The notes under the pieces are model-generated. The model did no database searches. It was not told the origin of the DNA and worked only from the letters and a program-made list of their open reading frames with translations. 64,000 nt of DNA from Pseudomonas abyssi (GTDB lineage: Bacteria > Pseudomonadota > Gammaproteobacteria > Pseudomonadales > Pseudomonadaceae), in assembly GCF_002307495.1 (NCBI RefSeq), contig NZ_NTMR01000003.1, positions 124,001-188,000 of the forward strand, given 5' to 3'. Shown here piece after piece: positions 11,017 through 21,872 of the stretch (positions are counted from its first letter, which is position 1; every line of letters starts with the position of its first letter). The position numbers and the translations under genes are program-made.

Positions 11017-11045
11017 ATGATACCCGCAAAGTATGGCCGGTTAAA
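11017..11045 (-). promoter_or_regulatory. Candidate promoter of the dusB-fis operon
   Basis: On the minus strand TTTAAC (complement of 11040-11045), 17 bases, then TATCAT (complement of 11017-11022). It is followed by a GC-rich GGCGACCC stretch that could act as a stringent-control discriminator. It would give a leader of about 95 bases before dusB. Confidence 0.45.
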
Positions 11046-11143
11046 GACTGTGCTGGGCGTTTTTTGTACAGCCAGTTTAGGTCAGCTGCGCGCAAATGTG
11101 CTCGGGTACTCGACGAAAGGATGACGCTTTGACCGCGGAATCA

Positions 11144-12397
11144 TCAGGGCGCCACAAAGTCCAGCTGGTAGCTGACGGCCGCGCTGCCTGGCGCGACCAT
11201 GTTCAGGGCTATATGGATGGGCGTTTGTGACGGCATCAGGTTGCGCCCGGCCAGCTCGCCCGCCAGGTACTCTTCTGGGCGGAAGTCCTTGCTGCTGACC
11301 GTCTCGCCTCGGCTGTTGCTGAACTGCATGCGGATAACCGGGAAAGGTTGCGAGTAGTCTGCCCGGTTATAGATGATCACGTTGATATCCAGGCTGTTGG
11401 GGAACTCCGGATGCGGCCTGACCAGCAGGTTGCTGCTGCGGATCTGGCTGATATCAACGCGAGCCGGCAACTGGCAGCCGGCAACCAGGCAGATGTCCTG
11501 CATGACTGGGCGCAACTGGTTGTCGCGTGCCCAGGCGTCAAAGTTGTAATACACGGCCTGCGCTGCCAGGCCGAGAACGGCGAGCAGGCATAACGCGCCC
11601 CAGAGCAGGTTGCTGCGCGCTCGGCGGCGGCTCAGCGGAGCGGCCAGTTGCAGTGGCTCATCTTCCAGCTCAGGCAGAACACGGCTGGTGTCCAGCCGGG
11701 GTTCGGTGCGCCCGCGTTCGTCGTCGGTGTTTTCCTCCGACTCCGGCTGCTTGGCGGTATCGGCCGAGGCGTCATCGGCGTAGAGCGGGCCTTCGGGCTG
11801 GCCACGGCGGAAAATGGCGCTATTGTCCGTGTCCTGCAGCGGCACCTGATGGGCGCGCGCGGGTTTGGCGGGCGGCTCTGCTTCAGGCTCTGGCTCGTCT
11901 TCTGGCTCTGGGCGCGAGGCGAAAACCGGCGCAAAGTCGCGGGCCCTCGGTGTCGCCATAAAGGCCTCGTTCAGCTCCAGTTCGTCATCGCTGTCCAGGC
12001 TGCTGAAGCCGGGCTCGACGCGCTCGTCGTCCCGGCGGGCAGTCTCGGCCAGGGTCAGCTCGGACTCCTCATCATCAAGCAGTTCAAAACTGGCCGGCTT
12101 GGGTGGGGCCTCGCGCGGCGTCAGCTCGTCCAGAATCGACTCATCCAGGCCGAGGGCTTCCAGGTCGAGCTCATCCAGTTCCAGATCGTCGTGGATCAGC
12201 AGGGTTTGCTTTTTGTCGACAGCTTGACTGGCAGCAGCGGGCTCGGCAGCGGACCGGGCCTGGCCGGCCGGCAGTGCATTGAATACCTTCAGGCAGGCGC
12301 CGCAGCGCACATTACCGGCAGCAGCCTGCAACTGCTCCTGCGTGAGGCGAAAGTGGGTCTTGCAGAAGGGGCACTGGGTGACCTGCAGTTCGCTCAT
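11144..12397 (-). CDS. DUF3426 protein with N-terminal zinc ribbon
   Basis: A 417-residue protein. It begins with a zinc-ribbon of the MJ0042 type (CPFC at about 8-11, CGAC at about 32-35). A long acidic low-complexity region rich in Asp, Glu, Pro and Ala follows (about 60-245). A single membrane segment (about 265-285, NLLWGALCLLAVLGLAAQAVYY) leads to a C-terminal DUF3426 domain, in which VRPHPEFPNSLDINVIIYN and FRPEEYLAGE are visible. The arrangement suggests a cytoplasmic zinc finger and a periplasmic domain. Function is unknown. It sits between prmA and dusB as in P. aeruginosa. Confidence 0.85.
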   Translation of the reverse strand: MSELQVTQCPFCKTHFRLTQEQLQAAAGNVRCGACLKVFNALPAGQARSAAEPAAASQAVDKKQTLLIHDDLELDELDLEALGLDESILDELTPREAPPKPASFELLDDEESELTLAETARRDDERVEPGFSSLDSDDELELNEAFMATPRARDFAPVFASRPEPEDEPEPEAEPPAKPARAHQVPLQDTDNSAIFRRGQPEGPLYADDASADTAKQPESEENTDDERGRTEPRLDTSRVLPELEDEPLQLAAPLSRRRARSNLLWGALCLLAVLGLAAQAVYYNFDAWARDNQLRPVMQDICLVAGCQLPARVDISQIRSSNLLVRPHPEFPNSLDINVIIYNRADYSQPFPVIRMQFSNSRGETVSSKDFRPEEYLAGELAGRNLMPSQTPIHIALNMVAPGSAAVSYQLDFVAP

Positions 12398-12468
12398 GTC
12401 TGGCCGGCTGTCCTGTTACGTGGAGTAAGTGGCGAAAGGGCTATTTTGCCCGTATTAGCGACGCGCTG

Positions 12469-13347
12469 TCATCGCCGCTTGCCGCTCACCCGGATCCAGC
12501 CGTCCTGTTCTGCGACGGGGTCCAGCTCAAAGTCGCCCTGGTAGGCCTGCATGATCTCCTCGGTCTGCTCTGCGAGGATGCCGGACAGCGCCAGCAGTCC
12601 GCCGGGTTTGACCAGGCTGGCGAGCTGCGGCGCCAGGCTCACCAGCGGACCGGCCAGGATATTGGCCACCAGCACATCCGCAGGCACTGCAGGCATCTGC
12701 TCGGGCAGATAGAGATCGAAGTGCTCATCGGCTACCTGGTTGCGCTGGGCGTTGTCGCGCGAGGCTTCCAGCGCCTGAATGTCGATGTCGGTCCCCACCG
12801 CATGCGTTGCGCCCAGCAGCAGAGCGGCGATGGCTAGGATGCCCGAGCCGCAGCCAAAATCGATCAGTGTCTTGCCCTGCAGCTGTTGGGCGTCGAGCCA
12901 CTGTAGGCACAGGGAGGTTGTCGGGTGCGTGCCGGTACCGAACGCCAGGCCCGGATCCAGCAGCAGGTTGACCGCGTCGGGCTCTGGCGCTGCATGCCAG
13001 CTGGGAACAATCCACAGGCGCTGGCCAAAGCGCATGGGGTGGAAGTTGTCCATCCAGCTGCGCTCCCAGTCCTGATCCTCGATCTGTTCCAGCTCATGTG
13101 CCGGCAGCTCGGCTTGCCATAGCAGGCGCAGGTGCTGCAAGAGGGCCTCACCGTCGGTGTCGGCCTCGAACAGCGCCAGCAGGTGGGTGTTGGACCAGAG
13201 CGGCGTGGTGCCCAGATCGGGCTCGAAAATCGGCTGATCTTCGGCGTCCATGAAGGTGACCGATACCGCACCCAGCGCCAGTAACTGGTCCTCCAGTGCA
13301 GGGGCCTGTTCGGGGGTAATGGCAAGACGCAGTTGCAGCCAGGACAT
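12469..13347 (-). CDS. prmA: Ribosomal protein L11 methyltransferase
   Basis: A 292-residue SAM-dependent enzyme that trimethylates ribosomal protein L11. The N-terminal substrate domain starts [20 protein letters not shown]. The SAM-binding motif is [20 protein letters not shown], and NPxY-like [12 protein letters not shown] is present. I chose ATG 13347, preceded by AAGGAG nine bases away; the open frame extends to 13383 but the extra 12 residues look like untranslated leader. Confidence 0.96.
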   Translation of the reverse strand: MSWLQLRLAITPEQAPALEDQLLALGAVSVTFMDAEDQPIFEPDLGTTPLWSNTHLLALFEADTDGEALLQHLRLLWQAELPAHELEQIEDQDWERSWMDNFHPMRFGQRLWIVPSWHAAPEPDAVNLLLDPGLAFGTGTHPTTSLCLQWLDAQQLQGKTLIDFGCGSGILAIAALLLGATHAVGTDIDIQALEASRDNAQRNQVADEHFDLYLPEQMPAVPADVLVANILAGPLVSLAPQLASLVKPGGLLALSGILAEQTEEIMQAYQGDFELDPVAEQDGWIRVSGKRR

Positions 13348-13366
13348 AGGGGGGGGCTCCTTCGGA

Positions 13367-13493
13367 GCAGCTGCAAGCGACAAGCTTCAAGCTGCAAGAT
13401 CAGCGGAAAAACAAAGGGAGCGATAATTCGCTCCCCGAATGGTGCAGATAATACGCTGCGAGCTTGCAGCTTGCAGCTTGCAGCTTGCAGCTG
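13367..13493. repeat. Paired inverted repeat flanking the accC terminator
   Basis: The left arm 13367-13399 (AGCTGCAAGC and CAAGCTTCAAGC units) and the right arm 13461-13493 (four AGCTTGC tandem copies and AGCTG) are mutually complementary. A separate small hairpin, the accC terminator, lies between them. Confidence 0.7.
13405..13436 (-). terminator. Intrinsic terminator after accC
   Basis: On the minus strand GGGAGCGA-ATTA-TCGCTCCC (complement of 13416-13435) is followed by TTTGTTTTT. This is a good rho-independent terminator about 60 bases after the accC stop. Confidence 0.7.
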
Positions 13494-13497
13494 GGGC

Positions 13498-14838
<1,341 letters not shown>

Positions 14839-14857
14839 CGCAGCCTCCAGGTTGGGC

Positions 14858-15313
14858 TCAGGCGATGCTGAACAGCGGTTGATCGAATTCGACCGGCTGG
14901 CCGTTGTCGACCAGAATCGATTGCACTACGCCGCTCTTGTCAGCTTCGATGTGGTTCATCATCTTCATGGCTTCGACGATGCACAGTACGTCGCCGGCCT
15001 TGACGCTCTGGCCAACTTCAACGAATACCGCGGCAGTCGGTGACGGCGAGCGGTAGAAGGTGCCGACCATCGGCGAGCGAACCAGGTGACCGCTGGGCTC
15101 GGCCGGGGCGGCCGGTGCATCGGCTGCAGCCGGGGCTGCCGCCGGTGCGGGGGCTGCGGCAACCGGAGCCGGAGCGACCTGATATTGCGGAGCGGCGACC
15201 TGCTTGCTGTGGCGGCTGATGCGCACAGACTCTTCGCCTTCATGAATTTCCAGTTCGTCGATACCGGACTCTTCCAGCAGTTCGATCAGCTTTTTGACTT
15301 TGCGAATGTCCAT
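14858..15313 (-). CDS. accB: Biotin carboxyl carrier protein of acetyl-CoA carboxylase
   Basis: A 151-residue carrier. The N-terminus [23 protein letters not shown] is family-typical. An Ala/Pro linker (about 45-75) joins it to the biotinyl domain, in which VEAMKMMN carries the biotinylated lysine. An in-frame ATG four codons upstream (15325) is possible and lies closer to a GGAG, but 15313 matches the family start. It is between aroQ and accC on the same strand. Confidence 0.97.
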   Translation of the reverse strand: MDIRKVKKLIELLEESGIDELEIHEGEESVRISRHSKQVAAPQYQVAPAPVAAAPAPAAAPAAADAPAAPAEPSGHLVRSPMVGTFYRSPSPTAAVFVEVGQSVKAGDVLCIVEAMKMMNHIEADKSGVVQSILVDNGQPVEFDQPLFSIA

Positions 15314-15346
15314 TGATGCATGCACTCCAGATCAGGTTTGCGTAAT

Positions 15347-15790
15347 TCAGTGTTGTTCGATCTTCTCGATGGCGGCCTGCAGAGCCAGCTCATAGCCCTG
15401 GGCGCCGAGACCGCAAATCACTCCTTCGGCAACGTCCGAGAAATAGGAGTGATGACGGAAAGGTTCGCGCTTATACACGTTGGATAAGTGAACTTCGATG
15501 AATGGGATGCTCACTGCGAGCAATGCGTCACGTATTGCCACGCTGGTATGGGTAAAAGCGGCGGGATTAATGATGATGAAATCGATGGCTTCATCGCCGG
15601 CAGCGTGAATGCGCTCGATCAGCTCGTGCTCGGCGTTGCTTTGCAGGCTCAGCAGGTGGTGACCACGCTGGCTGGCCCGCTCGCGCAGGTGCTGGTTGAT
15701 CTGCTCCAGGGTGGTGGCGCCGTAAACACCGGGTTCGCGGCTGCCCAGGCGGTTCAGGTTAGGTCCGTGCAGAACCAGGATGCTGGCCAT
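15347..15790 (-). CDS. aroQ: Type II 3-dehydroquinate dehydratase
   Basis: A 147-residue shikimate-pathway enzyme. The motifs [17 protein letters not shown] (with the catalytic tyrosine), [17 protein letters not shown] and [20 protein letters not shown] are all present. It is 33 bases upstream of accB and probably heads the aroQ-accB-accC operon, as in other pseudomonads. Confidence 0.98.
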   Translation of the reverse strand: MASILVLHGPNLNRLGSREPGVYGATTLEQINQHLRERASQRGHHLLSLQSNAEHELIERIHAAGDEAIDFIIINPAAFTHTSVAIRDALLAVSIPFIEVHLSNVYKREPFRHHSYFSDVAEGVICGLGAQGYELALQAAIEKIEQH

Positions 15791-15926
15791 GGTACGTAAG
15801 TTCCGTTGTATGACGGGTGACCCGTCAGTCGCATTTTTTTGGCAGTTTGCCGCAATCCGTCCGGCCTGTCCATAAGTGGAATATTGACCTCAGATGTCAG
15901 CATGATGGCTGCATTATGGCGCAAAC

Positions 15927-17705
15927 TTATTTTTGGCTGGCGCGTTCGGCGAGTGCGGCGAATTCGTCCTTTGAGACTTCGCCTTGAATGCGCAGGTCAC
16001 GTTGTTCGTTGCCATCGGCGGCGAAAAACAGGTAGGCCGGTGGTCCGAACAGCTGCTGGCGTATGAGCCACTCGCGCTGGGCGGGGGTATTGTCCGTCAC
16101 GTCCAGCTTGAACCGCAGGTGATTGCCTAGCAGCGTCTGGATCTCAGGCTGATTGAGGATAGTGCGCTCCATGACCTTGCAGCTGATACACCAGTCGGCA
16201 TACAGGTCGACGATGGCGGGCTGGCCCTGTTTTGCTGCCTGGTTGAGCGCCTGTTGCAGTTGCGCGGGGTCGTCCACGGTGGTGAAAAATGCGCTGCTAG
16301 CGCTATTGCCTCCCCCGGTCAGTGGCTGCAGTGGGCGCAATGGATCCTCGCCTCCGGCCAGGGCGCCAAACAGCGCGGCGGCTGCATATAGGCCCAGCAG
16401 CAGAGCGATGGTCTGGCGCAGATAGTGACCGCTTTGCAGCGCCGCCAGGCGCACGGCCAGACCAGCGGCGAGGGCGGCCCACAGCGCCAGGCTGACGGGG
16501 CCGGGCAGTACCCGCTCCAATAGCCAGATGGCGACCGCCAGCAGACCAAAGCCGAACAGATGTTTGACCGTTTCCATCCAGGGGCCGGAGCCGGGCAGCA
16601 GGCTTTTGCCGAACAGGGTGATCAGCAGCAGCGGGGTGCCCATGCCCAGGCCCAGGGCAAACAGGTTGATGCCGCCGCCAAGGGTGTCGCCGGTACTGCT
16701 GATATACACCAGTGCACCGGCCAGCGGCGCGGAGATACAGGGCGATACCACCAGCGTAGAGAGGGCGCCCATGGCCGTGGCGCCCGGTAACGAGCCCCCG
16801 TGTGCGCGGCGATTCAGGCGTTCCAGCGGCTCGCGAACAAACTCGGGAAGGCGCAGCTCGAAGACGCCAAACATGGCCAGCGCGAACAGAACAAAGAACA
16901 CCGCGAACGTGCCCAGCAGCCAGGGTGATTGCAGGCGCGCCTGCAGGTTCAGTGCGGCGCCGAAGCTGCCGATCAGCGCGCCGACAATCGCGAGTGTCAC
17001 GGCCATGCCCAGCACATAGCCGAGGGCCAGGGTCATGGCGCGGCCGCGGCCGATCTGACTGCGACCTAGCACCATGCTGGAGAGGATCGGCAGCATCGGC
17101 AGCACGCAGGGGGTGAAGGTCAGGCCAAGGCCGGCGGCAAAGAACAGCAGTAATGCAACCAGCCAGCCACGCTCGCTTGCAGGCGTGCTGCTGGTGCTGG
17201 GGGCGGTCGGGGCGGCGGGCGCGACGCTGGCTGAGCTGCCTGGCGCTGAGGGCAGCTGCAGCGTGACGGTTTCGGGTGGATAGCACAGGCCGGCGTCGGC
17301 GCAGCCCTGAAAACCGAGACTCAGGCTGCGGGTGCCTGCGGGCAGCGTGGCGGGGTCGAGCTGAATCTGCAGTTGGTTGTAGTACACCTCGACATCGCCA
17401 AAATACTCGTCGGTCTTGTGAATGCCCTCAGGCAGTTGCATCTGCAGGACGCTGCCGTCGTCGGTGCTGACCTGCAGACGGTGGCGATAAAGGTAGTAGC
17501 CGGGGGCGATGTCAACGATCAGGGCCAAAGCGTCGGCGCTGGCGTCCAGAACGCCCGGCTTGAATGCCTGGTGCACCGGTAGAAAATCAGCCTGATTGCT
17601 GCTGCCTTGCAGCAGGCTGGCGCTGGCGCGGTTATCGGCGAACTGCGCGTGGGCACCGCCAGCGCACAGCAGGAGCAAAAGCAGGACGAGGCGAAACGCA
17701 GACAT
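15927..17705 (-). CDS. dsbD: Thiol:disulfide interchange protein DsbD
   Basis: A 592-residue membrane protein that carries electrons from cytoplasmic thioredoxin to periplasmic DsbC and DsbG. A signal peptide (MSAFRLVLLLLLLCAGGAHAQ) leads to the periplasmic alpha domain with its cysteine pair (GCADAGLCYPP). Eight or so membrane segments follow (about 183-450) with FTPCVLPMLPI and VSPCISAPL carrying the membrane cysteines. The C-terminal thioredoxin-like domain has DWCISCKVME. All three cysteine pairs are present, so it should be functional. It lies upstream of aroQ, 136 bases away. Confidence 0.96.
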   Translation of the reverse strand: MSAFRLVLLLLLLCAGGAHAQFADNRASASLLQGSSNQADFLPVHQAFKPGVLDASADALALIVDIAPGYYLYRHRLQVSTDDGSVLQMQLPEGIHKTDEYFGDVEVYYNQLQIQLDPATLPAGTRSLSLGFQGCADAGLCYPPETVTLQLPSAPGSSASVAPAAPTAPSTSSTPASERGWLVALLLFFAAGLGLTFTPCVLPMLPILSSMVLGRSQIGRGRAMTLALGYVLGMAVTLAIVGALIGSFGAALNLQARLQSPWLLGTFAVFFVLFALAMFGVFELRLPEFVREPLERLNRRAHGGSLPGATAMGALSTLVVSPCISAPLAGALVYISSTGDTLGGGINLFALGLGMGTPLLLITLFGKSLLPGSGPWMETVKHLFGFGLLAVAIWLLERVLPGPVSLALWAALAAGLAVRLAALQSGHYLRQTIALLLGLYAAAALFGALAGGEDPLRPLQPLTGGGNSASSAFFTTVDDPAQLQQALNQAAKQGQPAIVDLYADWCISCKVMERTILNQPEIQTLLGNHLRFKLDVTDNTPAQREWLIRQQLFGPPAYLFFAADGNEQRDLRIQGEVSKDEFAALAERASQK

Positions 17706-17851
17706 GGGGTGACCGGCCAGATAAACGGAGGGTCATCATAAAGGCTGGGGTCAGCAGGCGAAAGGGCGCGGTACCTTGGGCAGGTTGCAAGCTGTGTCAA
17801 ACGCCCGGCACGCGTCAGCGCTGCGCCGGGCGTGCCAGAGCAGGGCTCAGC

Positions 17852-19819
17852 TCAGATACGAAATGCCGAGACGGCTGACAGCAAGGCGCGACTGCGCTGG
17901 CTGATCTGCTGGGTGTGCTGGCGCGTGTGGCCGACCATACTGAGGTTGGCGTCGCTGAGCTGATGGATCTGCTGGCTGTTTTCGCGGATGGTACGCACCC
18001 GGTCTGATTGCGCGTCGGTGTGGGTGGCGATGTGTTCGGCCAGTTCGGTAATGCGGTCGATGGCATTGACGATACGGCCCAGCGCCGCATCGGCCAGTTG
18101 GCCCTGCTCGGCGGTATGGCGTGCCTGCTTGACCTGTTCCTGCATCTGGCCGGCAGATTGGCGGGCAACCTCTTGCAAGCGTTCGATCAGTTGGCGAATC
18201 TCCTGGGTCGAGCCTGCGGTGCGCTGGGCCAGGCCGCGCACCTCATCGGCGACCACCGCAAAACCGCGCCCGGCTTCTCCGGCCCGCGCTGCCTCGATGG
18301 CGGCGTTGAGGGCCAGCAGGTTGGTCTGTTCGGCAATGCCCTGAATGACCTGCAATACGCCGCCGATGGTATCTGATTCGGCGACCATGCGGTCGATGGT
18401 GCGAGCGCTGGCCTGAACTTCCTGCACCAACTGTTGCATCTGCGCGATGGTGCCACCAATGACCTCCTGGCCGTCGCGCACCTCGCGATTGGCTTCGCGA
18501 GCCAGTTCGGCGCTTTCGCCGGCATTGGTGGCGACCAGGCGGATGGCCTCGTCCATGCCGCCAATGTCCTGATTGATCGACTGGGTGTCGCGCTGTTGTT
18601 GTGCCGCTCGGTCGTGGGTGTCTGCGGACAGTCGCTCCAAGTCGTCGCTGGTGCCGCTAAGCGCCTCGGCCTGCTGATTGATGGTGGTGACCAGTTCGAT
18701 CAGGTATTGGCGCAGTTGGTTGGCCGCCAGCTCAAGCTGCTTGAGTTCGCTGATGCGCGAACTGGATTCCAGCGGCTGCGTGAAGTCGCCCTCCGCGTAG
18801 GTAGACAGTACCGGTGCGAAGCGGGCGACCGCCTTGGACAAGGCCCGTTGGGAGCGCTCGATCAGCAGCGCTATGACAATAATCAGACCGATGATGCCCA
18901 GCTGGACGTTGCGCACCTGATTGGTGATGCCGTCACGCGCGGCAGTCAGCGCCGGGCGCATCTGGGCAGCGCCGTGCTGCAGGCTGTCGATACGTTCGCC
19001 AGTGATGCTCTGCAACTGGGCGCGCTCGACGATCAGGGCGCTGGTGCGTTCCAGCTCGCCCGGGTAGCGGTTGAGCAGCGACAGCAGGCTGCGCTTGTAG
19101 TCGGCGCCGGGGTCAACGGCTTCGCTGCTGTTCTTGGTGGTCACTCCCAGCAGGGAGGCGAAGGGGTCGTTGCTGCTGTCCTGTTCCTCGACTACGCCGA
19201 GCAGGGGCAGGGCCTCCAGCGCCGCGGCGCGGTCCTGGGCACCCTTGACCAGGCGTTGCAGGTTGGCCAGCAGGGTCGGGTCGTTCTGGCTGAACAACTT
19301 GCCTCGCGCCAGGCTGATGCGCAGCAGGTCACCTTGCAGTTCATCGGTCAGGCGCACGTACTCCATCGCCTGACGGGCCCCCTGCTGCTGGCCGTCGCGC
19401 GCATAGCTGGCCAGATGGTCCAGCTCAGCCTGCATTTCACGCTCGGCCTGGGTCAGCAGCCCCTGCGGATCGCCCGACAGCTTGCCGACCGCCAGCAGAT
19501 CGGTCTGCATAAATTCGATAAAGGTGGTCAGTGGTGCTGCCAGCGGCTGACGGATATCATCCGGAAAGGCCTGCAGGCTCTGCTGCAATCCCTCGGCAGT
19601 ATGTTGCGCCTGCTGCAGGCGCACCGCGTCGCCGCTCAGCCGGTAGGCCTCGGTGTCGCGCTGCAAAGCTTGGGTCTGGCTGACAATATTGAGGTAGGCG
19701 TCCATCAGTGTATAGGGCACCTTCAGCGCCTGTTGGGCCCACCATAGACTCGCGGCCAGCGCGATGCCAACGGCAGCCAGCAGGCAGGTATTGAACAGGG
19801 TCAGGGTTTTCAGGCGCAT
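17852..19819 (-). CDS. Methyl-accepting chemotaxis protein, CtpL-like
   Basis: A 655-residue chemoreceptor. One N-terminal membrane helix (about 5-28) precedes a long helical periplasmic sensor (about 30-310), the size expected of a helical bimodular domain. A second membrane helix (about 312-330), a HAMP region and the cytoplasmic signalling domain follow; the tip reads [19 protein letters not shown] and [18 protein letters not shown]. The position next to dsbD-aroQ matches ctpL (PA4844), a phosphate chemoreceptor, but I cannot prove ligand identity. I chose ATG 19819 because GAGGG lies 7 bases upstream; the longer frame to 19864 lacks a ribosome binding site and overlaps a Pho-box-like site. 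Confidence 0.9.
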   Translation of the reverse strand: MRLKTLTLFNTCLLAAVGIALAASLWWAQQALKVPYTLMDAYLNIVSQTQALQRDTEAYRLSGDAVRLQQAQHTAEGLQQSLQAFPDDIRQPLAAPLTTFIEFMQTDLLAVGKLSGDPQGLLTQAEREMQAELDHLASYARDGQQQGARQAMEYVRLTDELQGDLLRISLARGKLFSQNDPTLLANLQRLVKGAQDRAAALEALPLLGVVEEQDSSNDPFASLLGVTTKNSSEAVDPGADYKRSLLSLLNRYPGELERTSALIVERAQLQSITGERIDSLQHGAAQMRPALTAARDGITNQVRNVQLGIIGLIIVIALLIERSQRALSKAVARFAPVLSTYAEGDFTQPLESSSRISELKQLELAANQLRQYLIELVTTINQQAEALSGTSDDLERLSADTHDRAAQQQRDTQSINQDIGGMDEAIRLVATNAGESAELAREANREVRDGQEVIGGTIAQMQQLVQEVQASARTIDRMVAESDTIGGVLQVIQGIAEQTNLLALNAAIEAARAGEAGRGFAVVADEVRGLAQRTAGSTQEIRQLIERLQEVARQSAGQMQEQVKQARHTAEQGQLADAALGRIVNAIDRITELAEHIATHTDAQSDRVRTIRENSQQIHQLSDANLSMVGHTRQHTQQISQRSRALLSAVSAFRI

Positions 19820-19857
19820 GAGCGAGCCCTCGGCAGGACGAGACAGCAGTGATTTTA

Positions 19858-19875
19858 GTGTCATTTATGTGACAG
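19858..19875 (-). promoter_or_regulatory. Pho-box-like site upstream of the chemoreceptor
   Basis: Read on the minus strand: CTGTCAC-ATAA-ATGACAC. The first heptamer matches the PhoB consensus CTGTCAT in 6 of 7 positions, the spacer is the expected 4 A/T bases, and the second heptamer matches in 4 of 7. It also forms a TGTCA-N6-TGACA palindrome. It is about 40 bases before the chosen start. Confidence 0.35.
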
Positions 19876-20001
19876 CTTGATGAAGGGTGGCACTGTGCCT
19901 TTATCCTCAAGTCGCAAGATAGGCGCTTTGACTGGATCGGGCGGGCAGCCATGGGGCGGCGATGATATGCTGGTGCGCATGACAGCTACAGGAGTCTGGA
20001 T

Positions 20002-20958
20002 ATGGCATTTGGCAAAGGACGATCTTCGACACAAGGCACCGACCGCCGCTGGCTAAGCAAGCTGCTGCTGGTGCCGGTACTGCTGCTTGTGGTGATTCTG
20101 ACGCTGGTGGGGTGGTACTGGAGCATGGAGCCAGGGCTGGAGCCGGTGGCTGGTCCGCCCAAGGCTGAACAGGTCGCTGGTGAGTACACCGCCAGAACCC
20201 TGCGTGGGCTGGTGCTGACGCTGTTGGACAAGCCCGGCGGATACCTCAGTAATGACATCATGCCACCCGGTGTGCTGATGGATAACATGCCGCGCTGGGA
20301 GTATGGCGTGCTGGTTCAAGTGCGGGACATGACCCGTGCGCTGCGCCGTGACATGGCGCGCTCCCAGTCGCAATCGACCGAGGACCGTGATCTGGTCAAG
20401 GCCGAGCCGCGCTTCCACTTCGACAACGACAGCTGGGCCATGCCGGCGAGTGAGAGTGAGTACCGCGACGGCGTCAAGGCGCTGGATAGCTACATTGCTC
20501 GTCTGCGTCAGGGTGACGCCAACTTCTATTCGCGTGCCGACAACCTGTCCAGCTGGGTCAGCGATGTAAGCACCCGTCTGGGCTCGCTGTCACAGCGTTT
20601 GTCCGCCAGTGTCGGGCGTGCGCCGTTGACCGACGGTGGCAAGCTGGGTGAGACCACCCCCTGGCTGGAAATCGACAATGTCTTTTACGAATCCCGTGGT
20701 ACTGCCTGGGCTCTGGTACAGCTGCTGCGCGCGGTCGAGCATGACTTTGGCGATGTGCTGGAGAAAAAGAATGCGCTGGTGAGCCTGCAGCAGATCATTC
20801 GCGAGCTTGAAGCGACCCAGCAGACCCTGTGGAGCCCGATGGTGCTCAATGGCGACGGCTTCGGTGTGCTGGCCAACCATTCCCTGGTCATGGCCAATTA
20901 CCTGTCGCGCGCCAACGCCGGCCTGATTGAGCTGCACCGTTTGCTGGAGCAGGGCTGA
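20002..20958 (+). CDS. DUF2333 family membrane-anchored protein
   Basis: A 318-residue protein with a basic N-terminus, one membrane helix (about 20-42, LLLVPVLLLVVILTLVGWYW) and a large predicted periplasmic part. The segment GGYLSNDIMPPGVLMDNMPRWEYGVL is characteristic of the DUF2333 family. Function is unknown. ATG 20002 is preceded by CAGGAG at a good distance. It is followed 3 bases later by the Nudix gene, and the pair is conserved next to ctpL in Pseudomonas. Confidence 0.88.
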   Translation: MAFGKGRSSTQGTDRRWLSKLLLVPVLLLVVILTLVGWYWSMEPGLEPVAGPPKAEQVAGEYTARTLRGLVLTLLDKPGGYLSNDIMPPGVLMDNMPRWEYGVLVQVRDMTRALRRDMARSQSQSTEDRDLVKAEPRFHFDNDSWAMPASESEYRDGVKALDSYIARLRQGDANFYSRADNLSSWVSDVSTRLGSLSQRLSASVGRAPLTDGGKLGETTPWLEIDNVFYESRGTAWALVQLLRAVEHDFGDVLEKKNALVSLQQIIRELEATQQTLWSPMVLNGDGFGVLANHSLVMANYLSRANAGLIELHRLLEQG

Positions 20959-20961
20959 TAC

Positions 20962-21507
20962 GTGGATCAACAACAGGTTGAGGCTTATTTGCAGGCCTCT
21001 GGTGCCGAGCGGGTGGTGCATGTCGACGAATATGACCGTCCGCTTGGCGAGGTAGCCCGCGCCGAGGCTCAGGCGCGCGGCCTGATTACCCGCTGTACCT
21101 TCATCTTTGTGTTCAACAGTCGTGGCGAGCTGTGCGTGCATCAGCGCACGGCGCATAAACGCCTCTACCCGGCCTTCTGGGATGTCGCCGCCGGTGGTGT
21201 GGTCGCCGCCGGCGAGAGCTACCTGCAGGGCGCAGAGCGTGAGTTGGCCGAAGAGCTGGGGGTCGAGGGCGTGCCGCTGACCGAGCACTTTCGGTTTTAC
21301 TTTGACTCCCCCGACAGTCGTCTGTGGGCGGGGGTATTCAGCTGCTGCTGGGATGGTCCGCTGCGGTTGCAGCCCGAAGAGGTCCAGGCGGTGCGCTGGG
21401 TGGATTTGCAGAGTGACTGGCAGCGCCCGGGTGAGCAGTATGCGCCTGACTCGCAGGAAGCACTGGCACGGCTGCTGAAGCACCCCTCATTGGAATTCTT
21501 TGCATGA
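20962..21507 (+). CDS. Nudix hydrolase, YfcD-like
   Basis: A 181-residue protein. The Nudix box GGVVAAGESYLQGAERELAEELGV (residues about 76-99) is written here only in parts: G(x5)E is GVVAAGE and the metal-binding part is RELAEEL. The flanking VDEYDRPLGEVAR and HQRTAHKRLYPAFWD resemble the YfcD/isopentenyl-diphosphate-isomerase-like Nudix group. The substrate cannot be deduced. Start is GTG 20962. The stop overlaps the next ATG by 4 bases. Confidence 0.9.
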   Translation: MDQQQVEAYLQASGAERVVHVDEYDRPLGEVARAEAQARGLITRCTFIFVFNSRGELCVHQRTAHKRLYPAFWDVAAGGVVAAGESYLQGAERELAEELGVEGVPLTEHFRFYFDSPDSRLWAGVFSCCWDGPLRLQPEEVQAVRWVDLQSDWQRPGEQYAPDSQEALARLLKHPSLEFFA

Positions 21508-21869
21508 AAAAGACCGGTTTGCAGGCCCTGGGTGGCCTGGTGTATTCGACCGATGCCGGGCGCCTGTGCCCGGGGTGTGAGCAGCCAGTGGCGCAATGCT
21601 GCTGTGCTGAGCAGGCGATACCCGAAGGCGACGGCATCGCACGGGTACGCCGCGAGACCAAGGCGCGCGGCGGCAAAACCGTGACCACGGTAACCGGCGT
21701 GCTGCTGAGCGCGGATGATCTCAAGGCGTTGGCCAAACGTCTGAAGAACCGCTGTGGCTGCGGTGGGGCGGTCAAGGACGGGGTGATCGAGATTCAGGGC
21801 GACAAGGCTGAGCAGGTCTGTGAACTGCTGATTGCCGAAGGCTACAAGGTCAAGCGCGCAGGGGGCTGA
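21504..21869 (+). CDS. yciH: SUI1-domain translation factor (YciH)
   Basis: A 121-residue protein of the eIF1/SUI1 family. The N-terminal part has a Cys cluster (CPGCEQPVAQCCC). The SUI1 core reads RRETKARGGKTVTTVTGVLL, then LKALAKRLKNRCGCGGAVKDG. YciH acts on translation initiation fidelity in E. coli. It overlaps the Nudix gene by 4 bases (ATGA). Confidence 0.95.
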   Translation: MKKTGLQALGGLVYSTDAGRLCPGCEQPVAQCCCAEQAIPEGDGIARVRRETKARGGKTVTTVTGVLLSADDLKALAKRLKNRCGCGGAVKDGVIEIQGDKAEQVCELLIAEGYKVKRAGG

Positions 21870-21872
21870 ACC

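Noticed and set aside
18434-19747. 437-codon plus-strand frame opposite the chemoreceptor
   Set aside because: It is a shadow of the chemoreceptor codon pattern. No domain or start signal seen.
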